Shown piece by piece: positions 1 to 9,514 of a stretch of 64,000 nucleotides of DNA. The stretch's first letter is position 1; each line of letters starts with the position of its first letter. The position numbers were made by a program, and so were the translations under genes. The notes beneath the pieces are model-generated. The model had not been told where the DNA came from. It worked only from the letters and a program-made list of their open reading frames with translations, and made no database searches. The stretch is from Rhizobium sp. Leaf262 (GTDB lineage Bacteria; Pseudomonadota; Alphaproteobacteria; Rhizobiales; Rhizobiaceae): assembly GCF_001422245.1 (NCBI RefSeq), contig NZ_LMMM01000019.1, forward strand, positions 173,501 through 237,500, read 5' to 3'.

Positions 1-481
1 TGGACACTTCCGCCAGAGCGCGGTCGAACGAGACGCTGCGCAGGTTGGCGTGGCTGAATGTGTGGCTACCAACGCTGTGACCCTCGGCCACGACCTTTTT
101 GGCGATGGCCGGGTGCGCCTGAGCCATCTCGCCCACCATCAAGAACGTCGCTTTGACACCAAACTCATCCAGCGTCGCCAGAATGCTTTCCGTCCGGCCC
201 GGCACCGGGCCATCATCGAAGCTCAACACCACTTCCTTATTGGCAAGCGCAATGTCCTTCAGCGACGAAACCTCGATATCCCGCCCGGCAAGACCGGTGG
301 GGTTGCGAGGGCGCATCCATGCCGCTGGCGAAAGCGCCACGGGATCATTCGCCTTGAGCGACTGGCCAGCGGGCATGGTCGCTGCAAAGGCTGTCTTCAG
401 CGAGCCATCGGGCTGTGGTTTGCCAGCACAGCCAGCGAGACATGCGGCAATAGCTGCGGGAAACAGAAGGGAAAAACGCAT
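1..481 (-). CDS. Polysaccharide deacetylase (NodB domain) lipoprotein, C-terminus cut by window edge
   Basis: The reading frame is open to the left edge, so only the first 160 residues are present. The N-terminus is a lipoprotein signal with lipobox LAGC (Cys18), which predicts an envelope-anchored protein. A NodB homology domain starts near residue 80. SFDDGP at 87-92 carries the catalytic Asp and the metal Asp, and SHTFSH at 139-144 supplies the two metal-binding His residues. Family knowledge: metal-dependent removal of N- or O-acetyl groups from polysaccharides or peptidoglycan. The substrate cannot be inferred. The ATG at 479-481 is followed at once by a hydrophobic signal sequence, which supports this start. 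Confidence 0.85.
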   Translation of the reverse strand, partial: MRFSLLFPAAIAACLAGCAGKPQPDGSLKTAFAATMPAGQSLKANDPVALSPAAWMRPRNPTGLAGRDIEVSSLKDIALANKEVVLSFDDGPVPGRTESILATLDEFGVKATFLMVGEMAQAHPAIAKKVVAEGHSVGSHTFSHANLRSVSFDRALAEVS

Positions 482-567
482 GGCGAGGCTCGCAGCAAAT
501 CAGTGTGGGATTGCAACGAGCTTTCGTTGATTATGGTTAATAGGCGGTTACTGGCGGCAGGCCACGC

Positions 568-1299
568 CTAGAGAACGTCAATTTTGTCCAGAAGTCTCAC
601 GCCACTGCCTCGGATGATCTGGACAGGAAGGTCCATATCGACCTCTTTCGCTTTGGCGCGAAGTCTCCCAAAGGCAACGTCGAACCTTCTGCTGAATGGG
701 TCGCCCGGCGCGGGATCGTAGAATTGCAGAACATCCATGCGGGAGATGGTTCGCGAATCATGCTGCGCGAAAAACTCCATGAGAACTGTTTCCTTGCCGG
801 AAAGCTGTATGCCCGTGCCGTCGGGTGCCACCAGTCTTTGTCGTTTTCGATCCAGCAACCAGTTTGAAGCACGGCTGCTTGACCGTGAAGGAGGGAGCGC
901 TGCCGAACCGTCATGCCTTACGCGTTTGACGAGATTGGATGCTGCACTCGCCAGTTCTTCGCTGTCCACCGGTTTGGTAAAATAGAGATCGGCTCCGCTG
1001 CTATAGCCACGCAACTTATCCTCCCGCGTGCACAGGGCTGTGAGCATGATCACGCCGATGTCTTTCCGCTCCGCAAGTGAGGCAGCAAGATCAAATCCGT
1101 TCACGTCAGGGAGATTGACATCGAGAATGGCGACATCGAAGCTGTTTTCGGCAAGCAACCCCCTGAATTCCGCACCGCTGGATGCCTCGGTGACGTCGAA
1201 TTCCCGCAATCTCAGGTAGTCGGCAAGACCTAACCTTAAATCCCTGTCATCCTCAACCAGAAGGAGTTTGGGTTTGCGTTGGGCTACTATTTCTTTCAT
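568..1299 (-). CDS. OmpR-type response regulator
   Basis: 244 residues. The receiver domain (about 10-125) has the acidic pair ED at 16-17, phospho-acceptor Asp60 in ILDVNLP, a conserved Thr near 87 and Lys109 in FTKP. The C-terminal half is a rather divergent winged-helix output domain ending in a GSGVRLL hairpin. The ATG at 1299 is preferred over an upstream in-frame TTG at 1314. It is divergent from the sensor kinase at 1470, so the two are presumably cognate. The target is not shown directly, but the autotransporter beyond the kinase gene carries 10-bp phased repeats of the kind OmpR-family proteins bind. Confidence 0.85.
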   Translation of the reverse strand: MKEIVAQRKPKLLLVEDDRDLRLGLADYLRLREFDVTEASSGAEFRGLLAENSFDVAILDVNLPDVNGFDLAASLAERKDIGVIMLTALCTREDKLRGYSSGADLYFTKPVDSEELASAASNLVKRVRHDGSAALPPSRSSSRASNWLLDRKRQRLVAPDGTGIQLSGKETVLMEFFAQHDSRTISRMDVLQFYDPAPGDPFSRRFDVAFGRLRAKAKEVDMDLPVQIIRGSGVRLLDKIDVL

Positions 1300-1330
1300 A
1301 ATGACGAATACCAATATCAGTCTTCAAATA

Positions 1331-1376
1331 TTGAGGATACCCTCAAGGTTTAAATTTACGGCTGATGTCCATCAGC
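1331..1376. promoter_or_regulatory. Two N4-spaced dyads in the divergent regulator/kinase promoter region
   Basis: TTGAGG-N4-CCTCAA at 1331-1346 and GCTGAT-N4-ATCAGC at 1361-1376 are both perfect 6-bp dyads with 4-bp spacers. Their centres are exactly 30 bp apart, so they lie on the same face of the helix. They sit in the 170-bp gap between the divergent regulator and kinase genes. A role as transcription factor sites is inferred. The half-sites differ, so they may bind two different proteins. Confidence 0.4.
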
Positions 1377-1469
1377 TAAGTCCATACGATGGGGTTTCAA
1401 TCCCGGGCGATGTTCAAAGTGCCGATCCATAATAAAATCAATTAAAAATCATAAGATGAAGCTGTGTTT

Positions 1470-3530
1470 ATGACTGCCTGCCGACGCAAAGACAAGCTCC
1501 TGTCTATATCGTTTTCGGCGTTGCTTCAAATTTTGTTGATGATGTGCGTCTTTTGCCTTGTGAATGATGCGTATGCCCGTGACGAAGCTTCACCCACGTT
1601 GCCGCCGATCGATGGGCACCTCTCCATTCTGGAAGGCAATATGGAGCCTCTCGCATTTTCCGACATGCTGATGCCCGAAAACCAAGCGAGATTTCGCTTG
1701 GTCGAAGGTCGAGGTATAAATCGCGGTTACACGACGAAGCCACTCTGGCTGAAACTGGATTTGCCAGCGGTCACCGATGGCCGCGCCATCCTCAGCTTTT
1801 CGCCAAACTTTCTGGATTTCGTAGATGTCTATGTGCAGCCGCCCGGACAGGGTGGCGGCGCAAACACCTTCGAGCATTACGCCTTCGGTGACCATCGCCC
1901 CCTGCCGGTGGATGGTATTTCTTCCGTTGCGCCTTCTGTCCGACTTGATTTCAAGGCCGGACAATCGACACTGGTTTACGTCCATATCCTCAACACGAAC
2001 TCCTTCACACAAGTCAACATGCGGCTGGATCCGGTCGAAAGCCTGTCTCTGCGACAGGTTGCGGGCGGCCTGGTTTTTGGCCTGTGGTTCGGAGCCATGG
2101 CAGCGTTGATGCTGACGCAACTCGTCTTTTACCACTTTGACCCGAAAGCGCGGTATCTGCTGCTGGCATTGAGTACGCTTGGCGTCATGCTGGTCTATGT
2201 CGCAAATCTCGGCCTCAGCCGTGTTTTTCTCTTTCCGAACAACGGGCCGGGCAACGACGTCTTCCTGGGGGTAACGGCTTGGGGTGGGTTCAGCGCCAGT
2301 GCGATGGTATACGCCTCCATTCTGTCTTTGCGGAGCAGAGCCAGAATGCTTTATCCGGTCTATGTGCTTTTTACTCTTATCGGTCTCGTCGGGATGGGCT
2401 TTGCGCTGGCGGGCAAAAACATACTGTTTGGTCCATTTGGAACCGTCGCAGGCGTGCTGGGCGCGTTGCTGACAATGATTATCGGTATCCGGCAGATGAA
2501 TGTGGATGGACAGGCCAGCAGACTGGCTGCCGTGGCCTTTACGCTGGTGGGGCTGGGCGCATCCATTTCCATGCTCCAACGGTTTAGCATGACCAGGCTG
2601 CCCGATTGGGTGTTTTATGCCTACGGCCTGTCTGCGCTTATCCAGACGCTGCTGCTGACAGGAGCCAAGGCGATCCGCCTGCGCAATGCGGAAAGCCTGA
2701 ACAAATCGCTGCAGATGAAAGCCCTTCATCAGGCGCAGGCATCGGAAAAGGCGGCTGTGAAGCTTGTTGAGGAGCGGACACGAGAACTGGTGGTCGCCCG
2801 ACAGGTTGCCGAGGATGCCCTCAAAGCCGAAACGGACTCACAACTGCGGCAGGTTCGTTTTCTGGAGGTCGTCTCGCACCAATATCGCACGCCGCTTGCT
2901 TCCATACGGTCGAATATCGATGGTATTGCGCTGTCCTTGGGCGATGGTGATGGCGCGAACAAAAACAGGGCCGAACGCATCCGTCGCGCCGTTACGCGTC
3001 TGGTCGAGGTCCTGGAAATCAACGTCGCGCGCAGCCGCCTTCAAGGGCCATCATTTCGCCCGCAGATGGAACAGAAAAGAGCTGGCGAAATCGTGGAGGC
3101 AGCCTTGCAGCGTGCGCACGATCTTCTGAACGCCCCCGACATCGATCGGAATGTCGAGCCGGCCGCCGCTGAGACGTATCTGTATGTTGACGCCGACATG
3201 CTTGAACTCGCAATCGTCAACCTTCTGGAAAACGCTGTCAAATACAGCGCGAACAACGGGGCTGGCAGCATAAATCTGTCGCTTGTAAAACGGTCAGACG
3301 ATATCGAAATCAGCGTTGAAGATCACGGCGTAGGTATTCCGGCGGCAGATTTGCCGCATGTCTTTGACAATTCCATACGCGGCGCAAACGTCGGACATGT
3401 CGAAGGATCGGGACTGGGGCTGTTTCTGGTTGCCAAAGTCGTTGACGCGCATCAGGGCCGTGTTGAGGTAAGCAGCCACGAAGGCCAAGGCACCGTGATT
3501 CGAATCATCCTGCCAACATTGCGTGTATGA
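1470..3530 (+). CDS. 7TM-DISM sensor histidine kinase
   Basis: 686 residues from the ATG at 1470; an in-frame GTG lies 6 bases upstream. A signal-type hydrophobic segment at about 12-32 is followed by a periplasmic 7TMR-DISMED2-like domain (about 40-185). About seven membrane helices of the 7TMR-DISM type run to about residue 400, and a coiled coil to about 450. The kinase core follows, with H-box SHQYRTPL (His about 470), N-box LLENAVKYS, and G-boxes DHGVGIP and GSGLGLFL. Family knowledge: such kinases sense small, often carbohydrate-like ligands through the extracellular domain. Autophosphorylation and transfer to the adjacent regulator (568-1299) is the likely pathway. All catalytic motifs are intact. 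Confidence 0.9.
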   Translation: MTACRRKDKLLSISFSALLQILLMMCVFCLVNDAYARDEASPTLPPIDGHLSILEGNMEPLAFSDMLMPENQARFRLVEGRGINRGYTTKPLWLKLDLPAVTDGRAILSFSPNFLDFVDVYVQPPGQGGGANTFEHYAFGDHRPLPVDGISSVAPSVRLDFKAGQSTLVYVHILNTNSFTQVNMRLDPVESLSLRQVAGGLVFGLWFGAMAALMLTQLVFYHFDPKARYLLLALSTLGVMLVYVANLGLSRVFLFPNNGPGNDVFLGVTAWGGFSASAMVYASILSLRSRARMLYPVYVLFTLIGLVGMGFALAGKNILFGPFGTVAGVLGALLTMIIGIRQMNVDGQASRLAAVAFTLVGLGASISMLQRFSMTRLPDWVFYAYGLSALIQTLLLTGAKAIRLRNAESLNKSLQMKALHQAQASEKAAVKLVEERTRELVVARQVAEDALKAETDSQLRQVRFLEVVSHQYRTPLASIRSNIDGIALSLGDGDGANKNRAERIRRAVTRLVEVLEINVARSRLQGPSFRPQMEQKRAGEIVEAALQRAHDLLNAPDIDRNVEPAAAETYLYVDADMLELAIVNLLENAVKYSANNGAGSINLSLVKRSDDIEISVEDHGVGIPAADLPHVFDNSIRGANVGHVEGSGLGLFLVAKVVDAHQGRVEVSSHEGQGTVIRIILPTLRV

Positions 3531-3635
3531 TCCCGATTTAAGGTTGCTGCGGGTTGCGGATAGCATGCCTTCCGTCGCCAGAGCCGCAGCAAAACACACT
3601 CTCTTTATAAGTGTAACTTCCGCGACACGGTTTTT

Positions 3636-3670
3636 GTTACATGGCGTTACGTAGCGTTACGTAGCGTTAC
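3636..3670 (+). repeat. Four GTTAC boxes in 10-bp phase upstream of the autotransporter
   Basis: GTTAC occurs at 3636-3640, 3646-3650, 3656-3660 and 3666-3670. The last two units are the identical decamer GTAGCGTTAC. An inverted copy (GTAAC) lies at 3613-3617. The array ends 110 bp before the autotransporter start. A 10-bp period places every box on the same helix face, the usual layout for cooperative OmpR-family binding. Binding by the adjacent response regulator is an inference. Confidence 0.55.
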
Positions 3671-3780
3671 ACTAAATATCTGCGCCCCGAGCCAGAATTC
3701 ATTAAATTTGCTCGTAATGCGCGAGGGGATTTGCGCATGCGGCAAGAGGCCGTTTCGACTTTTGAATTCAGGGGATATGG

Positions 3781-6700
3781 ATGCGCGGAAATTCAGTATT
3801 ATCGGCCAATGCTATGCGGCGGTCCAAGGGTGTGGGTGCCATAAGCCGCGGTGCCCTGCTCGCTTCTACGGTGCTGCTGACGATGCCGCATCTGGCGATG
3901 GCGCAAACCTACGATACGACCGGGAATGTTATCCCTGATGGAACAAGCTTTTCGACAAATGTATTCGTTGGCCAAGCAGACGGAGCCATTGCAGATATTA
4001 TCGTGAACAGCGGGACACTTACCAGTCCTTATGGTGATATTGCATGGGGCATTAATAGTATCGGAACGGCGACTGTTACTGGTGATGGCTCGGTCTGGAC
4101 GAACACGGGCTATCTCAATGTCGGTGTCACCGGTACCGGCACGCTCAATATCGAGGCGGGCGGTCAAGTAACGAATGCTTCTGGTTTTATCGGGGACAAA
4201 AATAGCAGTGTGGGTACCGTTAATGTAACGGGTGAAGCGTCGTCATGGACGAATTCCGACGATCTCATTGTTGGCAACAGTGGCGCGGGTACTCTCAATA
4301 TCGAAGCTGGCGCTCATGTCGGAAGTGCGACGAGTTATATTGGTTCAAGAACTGTTGGTAATGGAACGGTAAACGTCACAGGGCAAGATGCTACATGGGC
4401 CAATTCTGGTAACTTGTTCCTTGGCTCTAGTGGGACGGGCACACTGACGATTGCCGATGGCGGCGTTGTATCCGTGGGAACGGAGCAGCCAGAAAGCGGT
4501 TTCAACGGCACTGTTTTCATCGCGGATCAAACTGGTTCGTCTGGAACGTTGAACATCGGCGGGGCCTTTGTTGAAACTGCTGGTACCGCAGGTACTTTGA
4601 ATGCTGCTGCCGTTCAGTTTGGTGCGGGTACAGGGCAGATTTTCTTTAATCATAGTAATGAAGTCTATGATTTCTCTGCCGATATCATCGGTAAAGGCGA
4701 TATCTTCCACATGTCCGGTGTAACGACGCTTTCAGGCAACAGCTCCGGTTTTACGGGGCTGACTTACATTGACGGGGGGAAGCTCCACGTCACCGGTTCG
4801 CTGGGCGGACAGGATGGTTCTATTGGACACCAGAGCGACAGCACTGGGCAAGTCGTAGTCTCAGGTGCAGGATCAACCTGGTCTAATTCCGGTGGTCTGA
4901 TCGTCGGCACTCACGGTTCGGGTACGCTGACCGTTGCCAATGGCGGTGTCGTATCAGTTGGAACAATGCAGCCCAATTCCGGCCACGACGGTACTCTTAC
5001 TATCGCAAATCAGACTGGGTCGACCGGAACGCTAATTATCGGTGCAGCTGCTGACGAGGATGCCGCTGCCGCGGGGACACTGGAAGCCGCTGGTGTCTCT
5101 TTCGGGGCAGGGACGGGTAAAATAGTGTTCAATCACACCAATGGTGGATACGAGTTCTCGTCCGACATCTCGGGCAACGGTACCATCAATCATATTCACG
5201 GTAATACCAAATTCACTGGCGATAACACGCAATTCACCGGAACGACGAATGTAGAGGGTGGAACTCTCCATGTAGTTGACGTGCTGTCAGGGACGACGAA
5301 CGTCAATGGCGGCGAGTTGGATGTTACGGGTCAACTCCGAGGTGGATTGAATATCACTGCCGGTGAGGTAACCGTTTCCGGCACTGGCAGTATCGAGACT
5401 GAGGGTTCGATTACTATCGGCAGCAACAGCAACTCAAATATTTCCACCGGGTTGGTCGTAGGCGGACGCGGTGAAATTCCAGTGGCCCCTGGTAGCGTGA
5501 CGGCACAAAGCATAGATTTAGTCGGTCCTAACTCTTTTATTCTGTTCAACCACGCGGACCAAAATTATGATTTCGACACTCCCATAACCGGTAACGGCAC
5601 TATTGCGCATTTGGCAGGCGTCACGACCCTGTCGGGTAACAATAACGATTTTTCTGGCACCACATACGCTTATGGCGGGACGCTTGTCGTGACTGAGGCA
5701 CTTGGAGGGCAGGTTTCCGTTTATGGCGGAACGCTGGCCGGAACGGGCCATGTCGGCGAGACTACTGTTAAAGCAGGCGGCATTCTCTCGCCTGGTCTGG
5801 TTTCCGCGATGGAGATGAGACGTGATAGTGGTTCTTCCTCCAATTCGTACAAAATTGGCACATTGCATGTGGATGGAAACCTGACGTTCAACGCCGGCTC
5901 TACCTACGCAGTCGATCTGAGCTCAGAGCCATCGGATGACGTGATAGATAACGCTAACTCATCGAAAATCGTATCAAAAAGTGATAGGGTCATCGTTAAT
6001 GGCAATGTCACAATAAATGACGGCGCTAAGCTCAAAGTAACGGCTCTTGACGAGGATACAAGCTACAAGACCGCCAAGAACTATCGAATTATCGAGACCT
6101 TGAACCACAGTTTGACGGGTGAGTTCACCGATATCGATAAGACCAATTCACCCTTCCTCAATGTCACTACGACATACGAAAACAATAACGCGTATCTGAC
6201 TGTGAAAACGTCGGATTTCGTGTCGGTCGCGAAGAATCCCAACCAGCGTTCGCTTGGTGCCGCGCTGGATTCGCTCGACCAGTCTGGTGAGTCCCTGAAG
6301 CTTTATAACAGCCTCGCCGTACTGGATGAGAGTCAGGTTCAGAAAACCTATGAGCAGCTTTCCGGTGAAGTCTATGCCACGGCGCAAGGCGCTTTCACGC
6401 AGACCAATCGTGCGGTCAACACGGCCCTCAACAGCCGTGTTCGCTCGGTAACGGACGGAGTGGCGGCTCCGTCCTCCCTGGCGCTCGGTTATGCCGAGGA
6501 AGAGAAAGGCCCGGTCAAGGACGATCGTTTCGCTGCATACGAAAACAAGAAGTCGTTCGACACGGACCGTTTCGCGACCTGGGTCAATGGCTTCGGCTCG
6601 TGGGGTAAGGTCAGTGGCGTCGATGGCAGCAGCGATACGGATGTTTCCAATGGCGGCGTGCTCGTCGGTGGCGATGTCGGTTTCGGTGAAAATACGCGCG

Positions 6701-7377
6701 TCGGCGTTCTCGGTGGTTACAGCCGGTCGTTCTTCAGCACTGACAGCAGCAGCGGCAACAGCACCAACTATCATGTCGGCACCTATGCAGGCACGAAGAT
6801 CGGCGCGGTTTCGTTGCGCACCGGCGCGAACTACACATGGCACGATGTCGACACCATGCGCTCCATCACGGCGCTCGGCCAGTCGCTCTATGGTGACTAT
6901 GATGGATCGAGCTTCAACATCTATGGCGAACTCGCGTATCGCATCGAGGCAGGCAAATCTGCATTCGAGCCCTTCGCAGCACTCGCTTATAGCCGCACGA
7001 AGACGGACGGCTTCACCGAAACCGGCGGCCCTGCTGCATTGACGGTGGAATCCTCGGCGATGAACACGACCTACACCACGATGGGTCTGCGCGCATCCTC
7101 TGACTTCGAGGTCGGTGGCGTTGCCTCTGTCGCTCGCGGTACGCTCGGCTGGCAGCATGCCTTTGGAGACATCGATCCCGTTTCCACGGCGCGGTTTGCA
7201 ACCGGTGACAGCTTCTCCACATCCAGCACGCCGATTGACCGTAACACGGCTCTGCTGGAAGCTGGCTTGGACTTCACTGTCACGCCATCCTCCACCGTCA
7301 GCGTCAGCTATAACGGCCAGATCGGCTCCAACGCCTACGACCACGGCATGAACGCCAAGTTCCGCCTGAAGTTCTGA
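3781..7377 (+). CDS. Type V secretion autotransporter adhesin-like protein
   Basis: 1198 residues. A long signal peptide (about 1-40, ending at AMAQ) leads into a Gly/Thr/Asn-rich beta-helical passenger. Repeats of the form W-N-S-G...GTGTLNIEAGG (about 90-230 and 360-400) match the T5SS/PEP-CTERM-associated repeat. TLSGNNxxFSGTTY-type segments match the autotransporter-associated beta-strand repeat. A linker follows, then a C-terminal beta-barrel from about 925 (FATWVNGFGSWG) ending in FRLKF with the usual terminal Phe. Family knowledge: the barrel inserts in the outer membrane and exports the passenger to the surface. AGGGGAT at 3769-3775 supports the start. Adhesion is inferred; no protease triad was noticed. 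Confidence 0.9.
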   Translation: MRGNSVLSANAMRRSKGVGAISRGALLASTVLLTMPHLAMAQTYDTTGNVIPDGTSFSTNVFVGQADGAIADIIVNSGTLTSPYGDIAWGINSIGTATVTGDGSVWTNTGYLNVGVTGTGTLNIEAGGQVTNASGFIGDKNSSVGTVNVTGEASSWTNSDDLIVGNSGAGTLNIEAGAHVGSATSYIGSRTVGNGTVNVTGQDATWANSGNLFLGSSGTGTLTIADGGVVSVGTEQPESGFNGTVFIADQTGSSGTLNIGGAFVETAGTAGTLNAAAVQFGAGTGQIFFNHSNEVYDFSADIIGKGDIFHMSGVTTLSGNSSGFTGLTYIDGGKLHVTGSLGGQDGSIGHQSDSTGQVVVSGAGSTWSNSGGLIVGTHGSGTLTVANGGVVSVGTMQPNSGHDGTLTIANQTGSTGTLIIGAAADEDAAAAGTLEAAGVSFGAGTGKIVFNHTNGGYEFSSDISGNGTINHIHGNTKFTGDNTQFTGTTNVEGGTLHVVDVLSGTTNVNGGELDVTGQLRGGLNITAGEVTVSGTGSIETEGSITIGSNSNSNISTGLVVGGRGEIPVAPGSVTAQSIDLVGPNSFILFNHADQNYDFDTPITGNGTIAHLAGVTTLSGNNNDFSGTTYAYGGTLVVTEALGGQVSVYGGTLAGTGHVGETTVKAGGILSPGLVSAMEMRRDSGSSSNSYKIGTLHVDGNLTFNAGSTYAVDLSSEPSDDVIDNANSSKIVSKSDRVIVNGNVTINDGAKLKVTALDEDTSYKTAKNYRIIETLNHSLTGEFTDIDKTNSPFLNVTTTYENNNAYLTVKTSDFVSVAKNPNQRSLGAALDSLDQSGESLKLYNSLAVLDESQVQKTYEQLSGEVYATAQGAFTQTNRAVNTALNSRVRSVTDGVAAPSSLALGYAEEEKGPVKDDRFAAYENKKSFDTDRFATWVNGFGSWGKVSGVDGSSDTDVSNGGVLVGGDVGFGENTRVGVLGGYSRSFFSTDSSSGNSTNYHVGTYAGTKIGAVSLRTGANYTWHDVDTMRSITALGQSLYGDYDGSSFNIYGELAYRIEAGKSAFEPFAALAYSRTKTDGFTETGGPAALTVESSAMNTTYTTMGLRASSDFEVGGVASVARGTLGWQHAFGDIDPVSTARFATGDSFSTSSTPIDRNTALLEAGLDFTVTPSSTVSVSYNGQIGSNAYDHGMNAKFRLKF

Positions 7378-7417
7378 TAGGGCTGCGGCACAGAGGCTCG
7401 ACGAGCTTCACGACATT

Positions 7418-7452
7418 CTCCACGACCGCCTGTTCAGCGAGCGGTCGTGGAG
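7418..7452 (+). terminator. Stem-loop downstream of the autotransporter
   Basis: CTCCACGACCGC at 7418-7429 is perfectly complementary to GCGGTCGTGGAG at 7441-7452, giving a 12-bp stem with an 11-nt loop, 40 bp after the autotransporter stop. No T-run follows, so it may be a transcript-stabilising 3' hairpin rather than an intrinsic terminator. Confidence 0.45.
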
Positions 7453-7503
7453 ACCTTGTAGCCGGGTCGACACAGTGCGATTGTCGATCTAAGTTTGCAT
7501 AAG

Positions 7504-7535
7504 AAAAGGGGCGGTGCTTTTGCGCCGCCCCTTTG
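7504..7535. terminator. Bidirectional intrinsic terminator
   Basis: AAAGGGGCGGTGC pairs with GCGCCGCCCCTTT around a TTTT loop, with one G-T wobble. T-rich flanks occur in both directions, and it lies between the convergent autotransporter and ABC-F genes. Confidence 0.75.
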
Positions 7536-7568
7536 TCGTTTGGGGTATAGGAAACGGATAGTCGGGTC

Positions 7569-9452
7569 CTATCCCGCCATTGCCTCTTCATACTCGCTGG
7601 AAAGCATCAGCCACTGTTCTTCGGCGTCCGCCAGCTTGCTGGCTGCTTCGCCCCGTTCCTTGACCTTTTGCGCGGCCTTGGCAGGTGCCTTTTCGTAAAG
7701 GGCTGGGTCGCCAAGCTCTTTATCGAGTGCCTGAATCAGCTTCTCAAGCTTTGCCGTCAAGGATTCGATATCGTTGATCTTTTTCTTGAGCGGGGCGAGT
7801 GAGGCGCGTTTTTCGGCATTCGCCTTGCGTTGATCTGCTTTCGACGCGCCGTCTACGACGATTTCAATTTTTTCGTCTTTTTTTTTACCCGAGGACACGA
7901 TGAGATCGCGGTACTCATCCATGTCGCCTTCGAAGGTCGTGACCGTGCCGTTGTTGACCAGCCAAAGGCGGTCAACGGTGGCTTCGATGAGGTGGCGATC
8001 ATGCGAGATGAGGATGACGGCGCCGTCGTAGTCGTTCAACGCCTCGATCAGCGCGCGGCGGCTGTCGATATCAAGGTGGTTGGTCGGTTCGTCGAGGATG
8101 AGCAGGTTTGGCGCGTGGAAGGCGGCAAGACCCATCAGCAGCCGCGCCTTTTCACCACCCGACAAATCCTTGGCGGGCGTTGCCATCTTTTCCGTGGCCA
8201 GACCCATCTGCGCCACGCGGGCGCGCACCTTGGCTTCCGGTGCCTGCGGCATCAGCTTGCGCACATGCTCGACAGGGTTATCTTCCGGCACCAGATCGTC
8301 CAGCTGGTGCTGGGCGAAGAAGCCGATTTTCAGCGATGGCGCCAGCCGCAGATCGCCCGCTTCGGGCGCAAGACGACCTGAGATGAATTTGGCGAAGGTG
8401 GACTTACCGTTGCCGTTGGAACCCAGCAGCGCGATGCGGTCGTCGTTGTCGATGCGCAGGTTCAGGCCCTTGAGGATCGGCTTGCCGGGCTCGTAACCCA
8501 CGGAGCCACCATTTATGGCAACGATGGGTGAGGCTGGCTGCTTTTCCGGTTCCGGGAAGGTGATTGGCTGGACGTGGTCCTCGATGACGGAAGACACCGT
8601 ACCCATGCGCTCCAGTGCCTTCACGCGGCTCTGCGCCTGCTTGGCCTTGGATGCCTTGGCCTTGAAGCGGTCGATGAAGCTTTGCAGATGCTTGCGCGCC
8701 GCATCGTTCTTGGCTTTCGCCTTTGTCTGCAATTCGTCGGCTTCGGCCTTCTGGCGCTCGAACTGGTCATAGCCGCCGCGATAGAAGGTCAGCTTCTTCT
8801 GGTCCAGATGCACGATTGCGTTGACGGCGTTGTTGAGCAGATCGCGGTCATGGCTGATGATGATGACGGTGTAGGGATAGCGGCGGATATAATCTTCCAG
8901 CCACAGGGTGCCTTCAAGGTCGAGATAGTTGGTCGGTTCGTCGAGCAGCAGCAGGTCCGGTTCTGCGAAGAGAACGGATGCCAGCGCCACGCGCATACGC
9001 CAACCGCCGGAGAATGAGGAGGCCGGGCGAAGCTGGGCATCCTGATCGAACCCCAGACCGGCCAGAATGCTGGAGGCGCGGGCTTCCGCCGAATGCGCGT
9101 CGATATCCACAAGCCGCATCTGGATTTCTGCGATGCGGTGCGGGTCCGTCGCCGTTTCCGATTCAAGCATCAGCGCCGCGCGTTCCTTGTCGGCAGCCAG
9201 AACGATGTCGATCAGGCTTTCTTCCGTTGCCGGAGCTTCCTGCGCCACCTGGCCCATGCGGGCGTTCTTCGGAATGAAGACTTCGCCGGTCTCGGCCCCA
9301 AGGTCACCGGTGATGACGCGAAACAGCGTGGACTTGCCCGCGCCATTGCGGCCGACAAGCCCAGCCTTCGTGCCCGCTGGAAGCGTCACGCTGGCATGAT
9401 CGAGGAGGAGGCGCCCGGCAATACGGGCGGAAACGTCTGAAATCGTAATCAT
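7569..9452 (-). CDS. ABC-F family ATPase
   Basis: 627 residues with two ABC ATPase domains and no membrane segment. Domain 1 has Walker A GRNGAGKST (about 34-42), signature FSGGW and Walker B DLLLLDEPTN. A charged interdomain linker (about 240-290, rich in KAKAKND and KASKAKQ) precedes domain 2, with GSNGNGKST, LSGGEKAR and ILDEPTNHLD. A C-terminal coiled coil rich in Lys/Glu (about 540-625) ends the protein. This is the ABC-F architecture of ribosome-associated factors of the Uup/YheS type, not a transporter. Subfamily assignment would need a tree. It is monocistronic and separated from the convergent autotransporter by a terminator. Confidence 0.85.
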   Translation of the reverse strand: MITISDVSARIAGRLLLDHASVTLPAGTKAGLVGRNGAGKSTLFRVITGDLGAETGEVFIPKNARMGQVAQEAPATEESLIDIVLAADKERAALMLESETATDPHRIAEIQMRLVDIDAHSAEARASSILAGLGFDQDAQLRPASSFSGGWRMRVALASVLFAEPDLLLLDEPTNYLDLEGTLWLEDYIRRYPYTVIIISHDRDLLNNAVNAIVHLDQKKLTFYRGGYDQFERQKAEADELQTKAKAKNDAARKHLQSFIDRFKAKASKAKQAQSRVKALERMGTVSSVIEDHVQPITFPEPEKQPASPIVAINGGSVGYEPGKPILKGLNLRIDNDDRIALLGSNGNGKSTFAKFISGRLAPEAGDLRLAPSLKIGFFAQHQLDDLVPEDNPVEHVRKLMPQAPEAKVRARVAQMGLATEKMATPAKDLSGGEKARLLMGLAAFHAPNLLILDEPTNHLDIDSRRALIEALNDYDGAVILISHDRHLIEATVDRLWLVNNGTVTTFEGDMDEYRDLIVSSGKKKDEKIEIVVDGASKADQRKANAEKRASLAPLKKKINDIESLTAKLEKLIQALDKELGDPALYEKAPAKAAQKVKERGEAASKLADAEEQWLMLSSEYEEAMAG

Positions 9453-9514
9453 GGCGCCGTTTTGGCCGAACTCACTGCTGAACGCAAGAGCGCGAAAGCC
9501 ACAGTTTCAACGGT

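Noticed and set aside
4080..5300. Repeats inside the autotransporter considered as a DNA repeat array or CRISPR
   Set aside because: The repeats are protein-level (beta-helix units) with diverged codons and no uniform spacers.
6148..7344. 398-codon open frame antisense to the autotransporter barrel
   Set aside because: Arg/Ala-rich shadow sequence opposite a well-supported beta-barrel.
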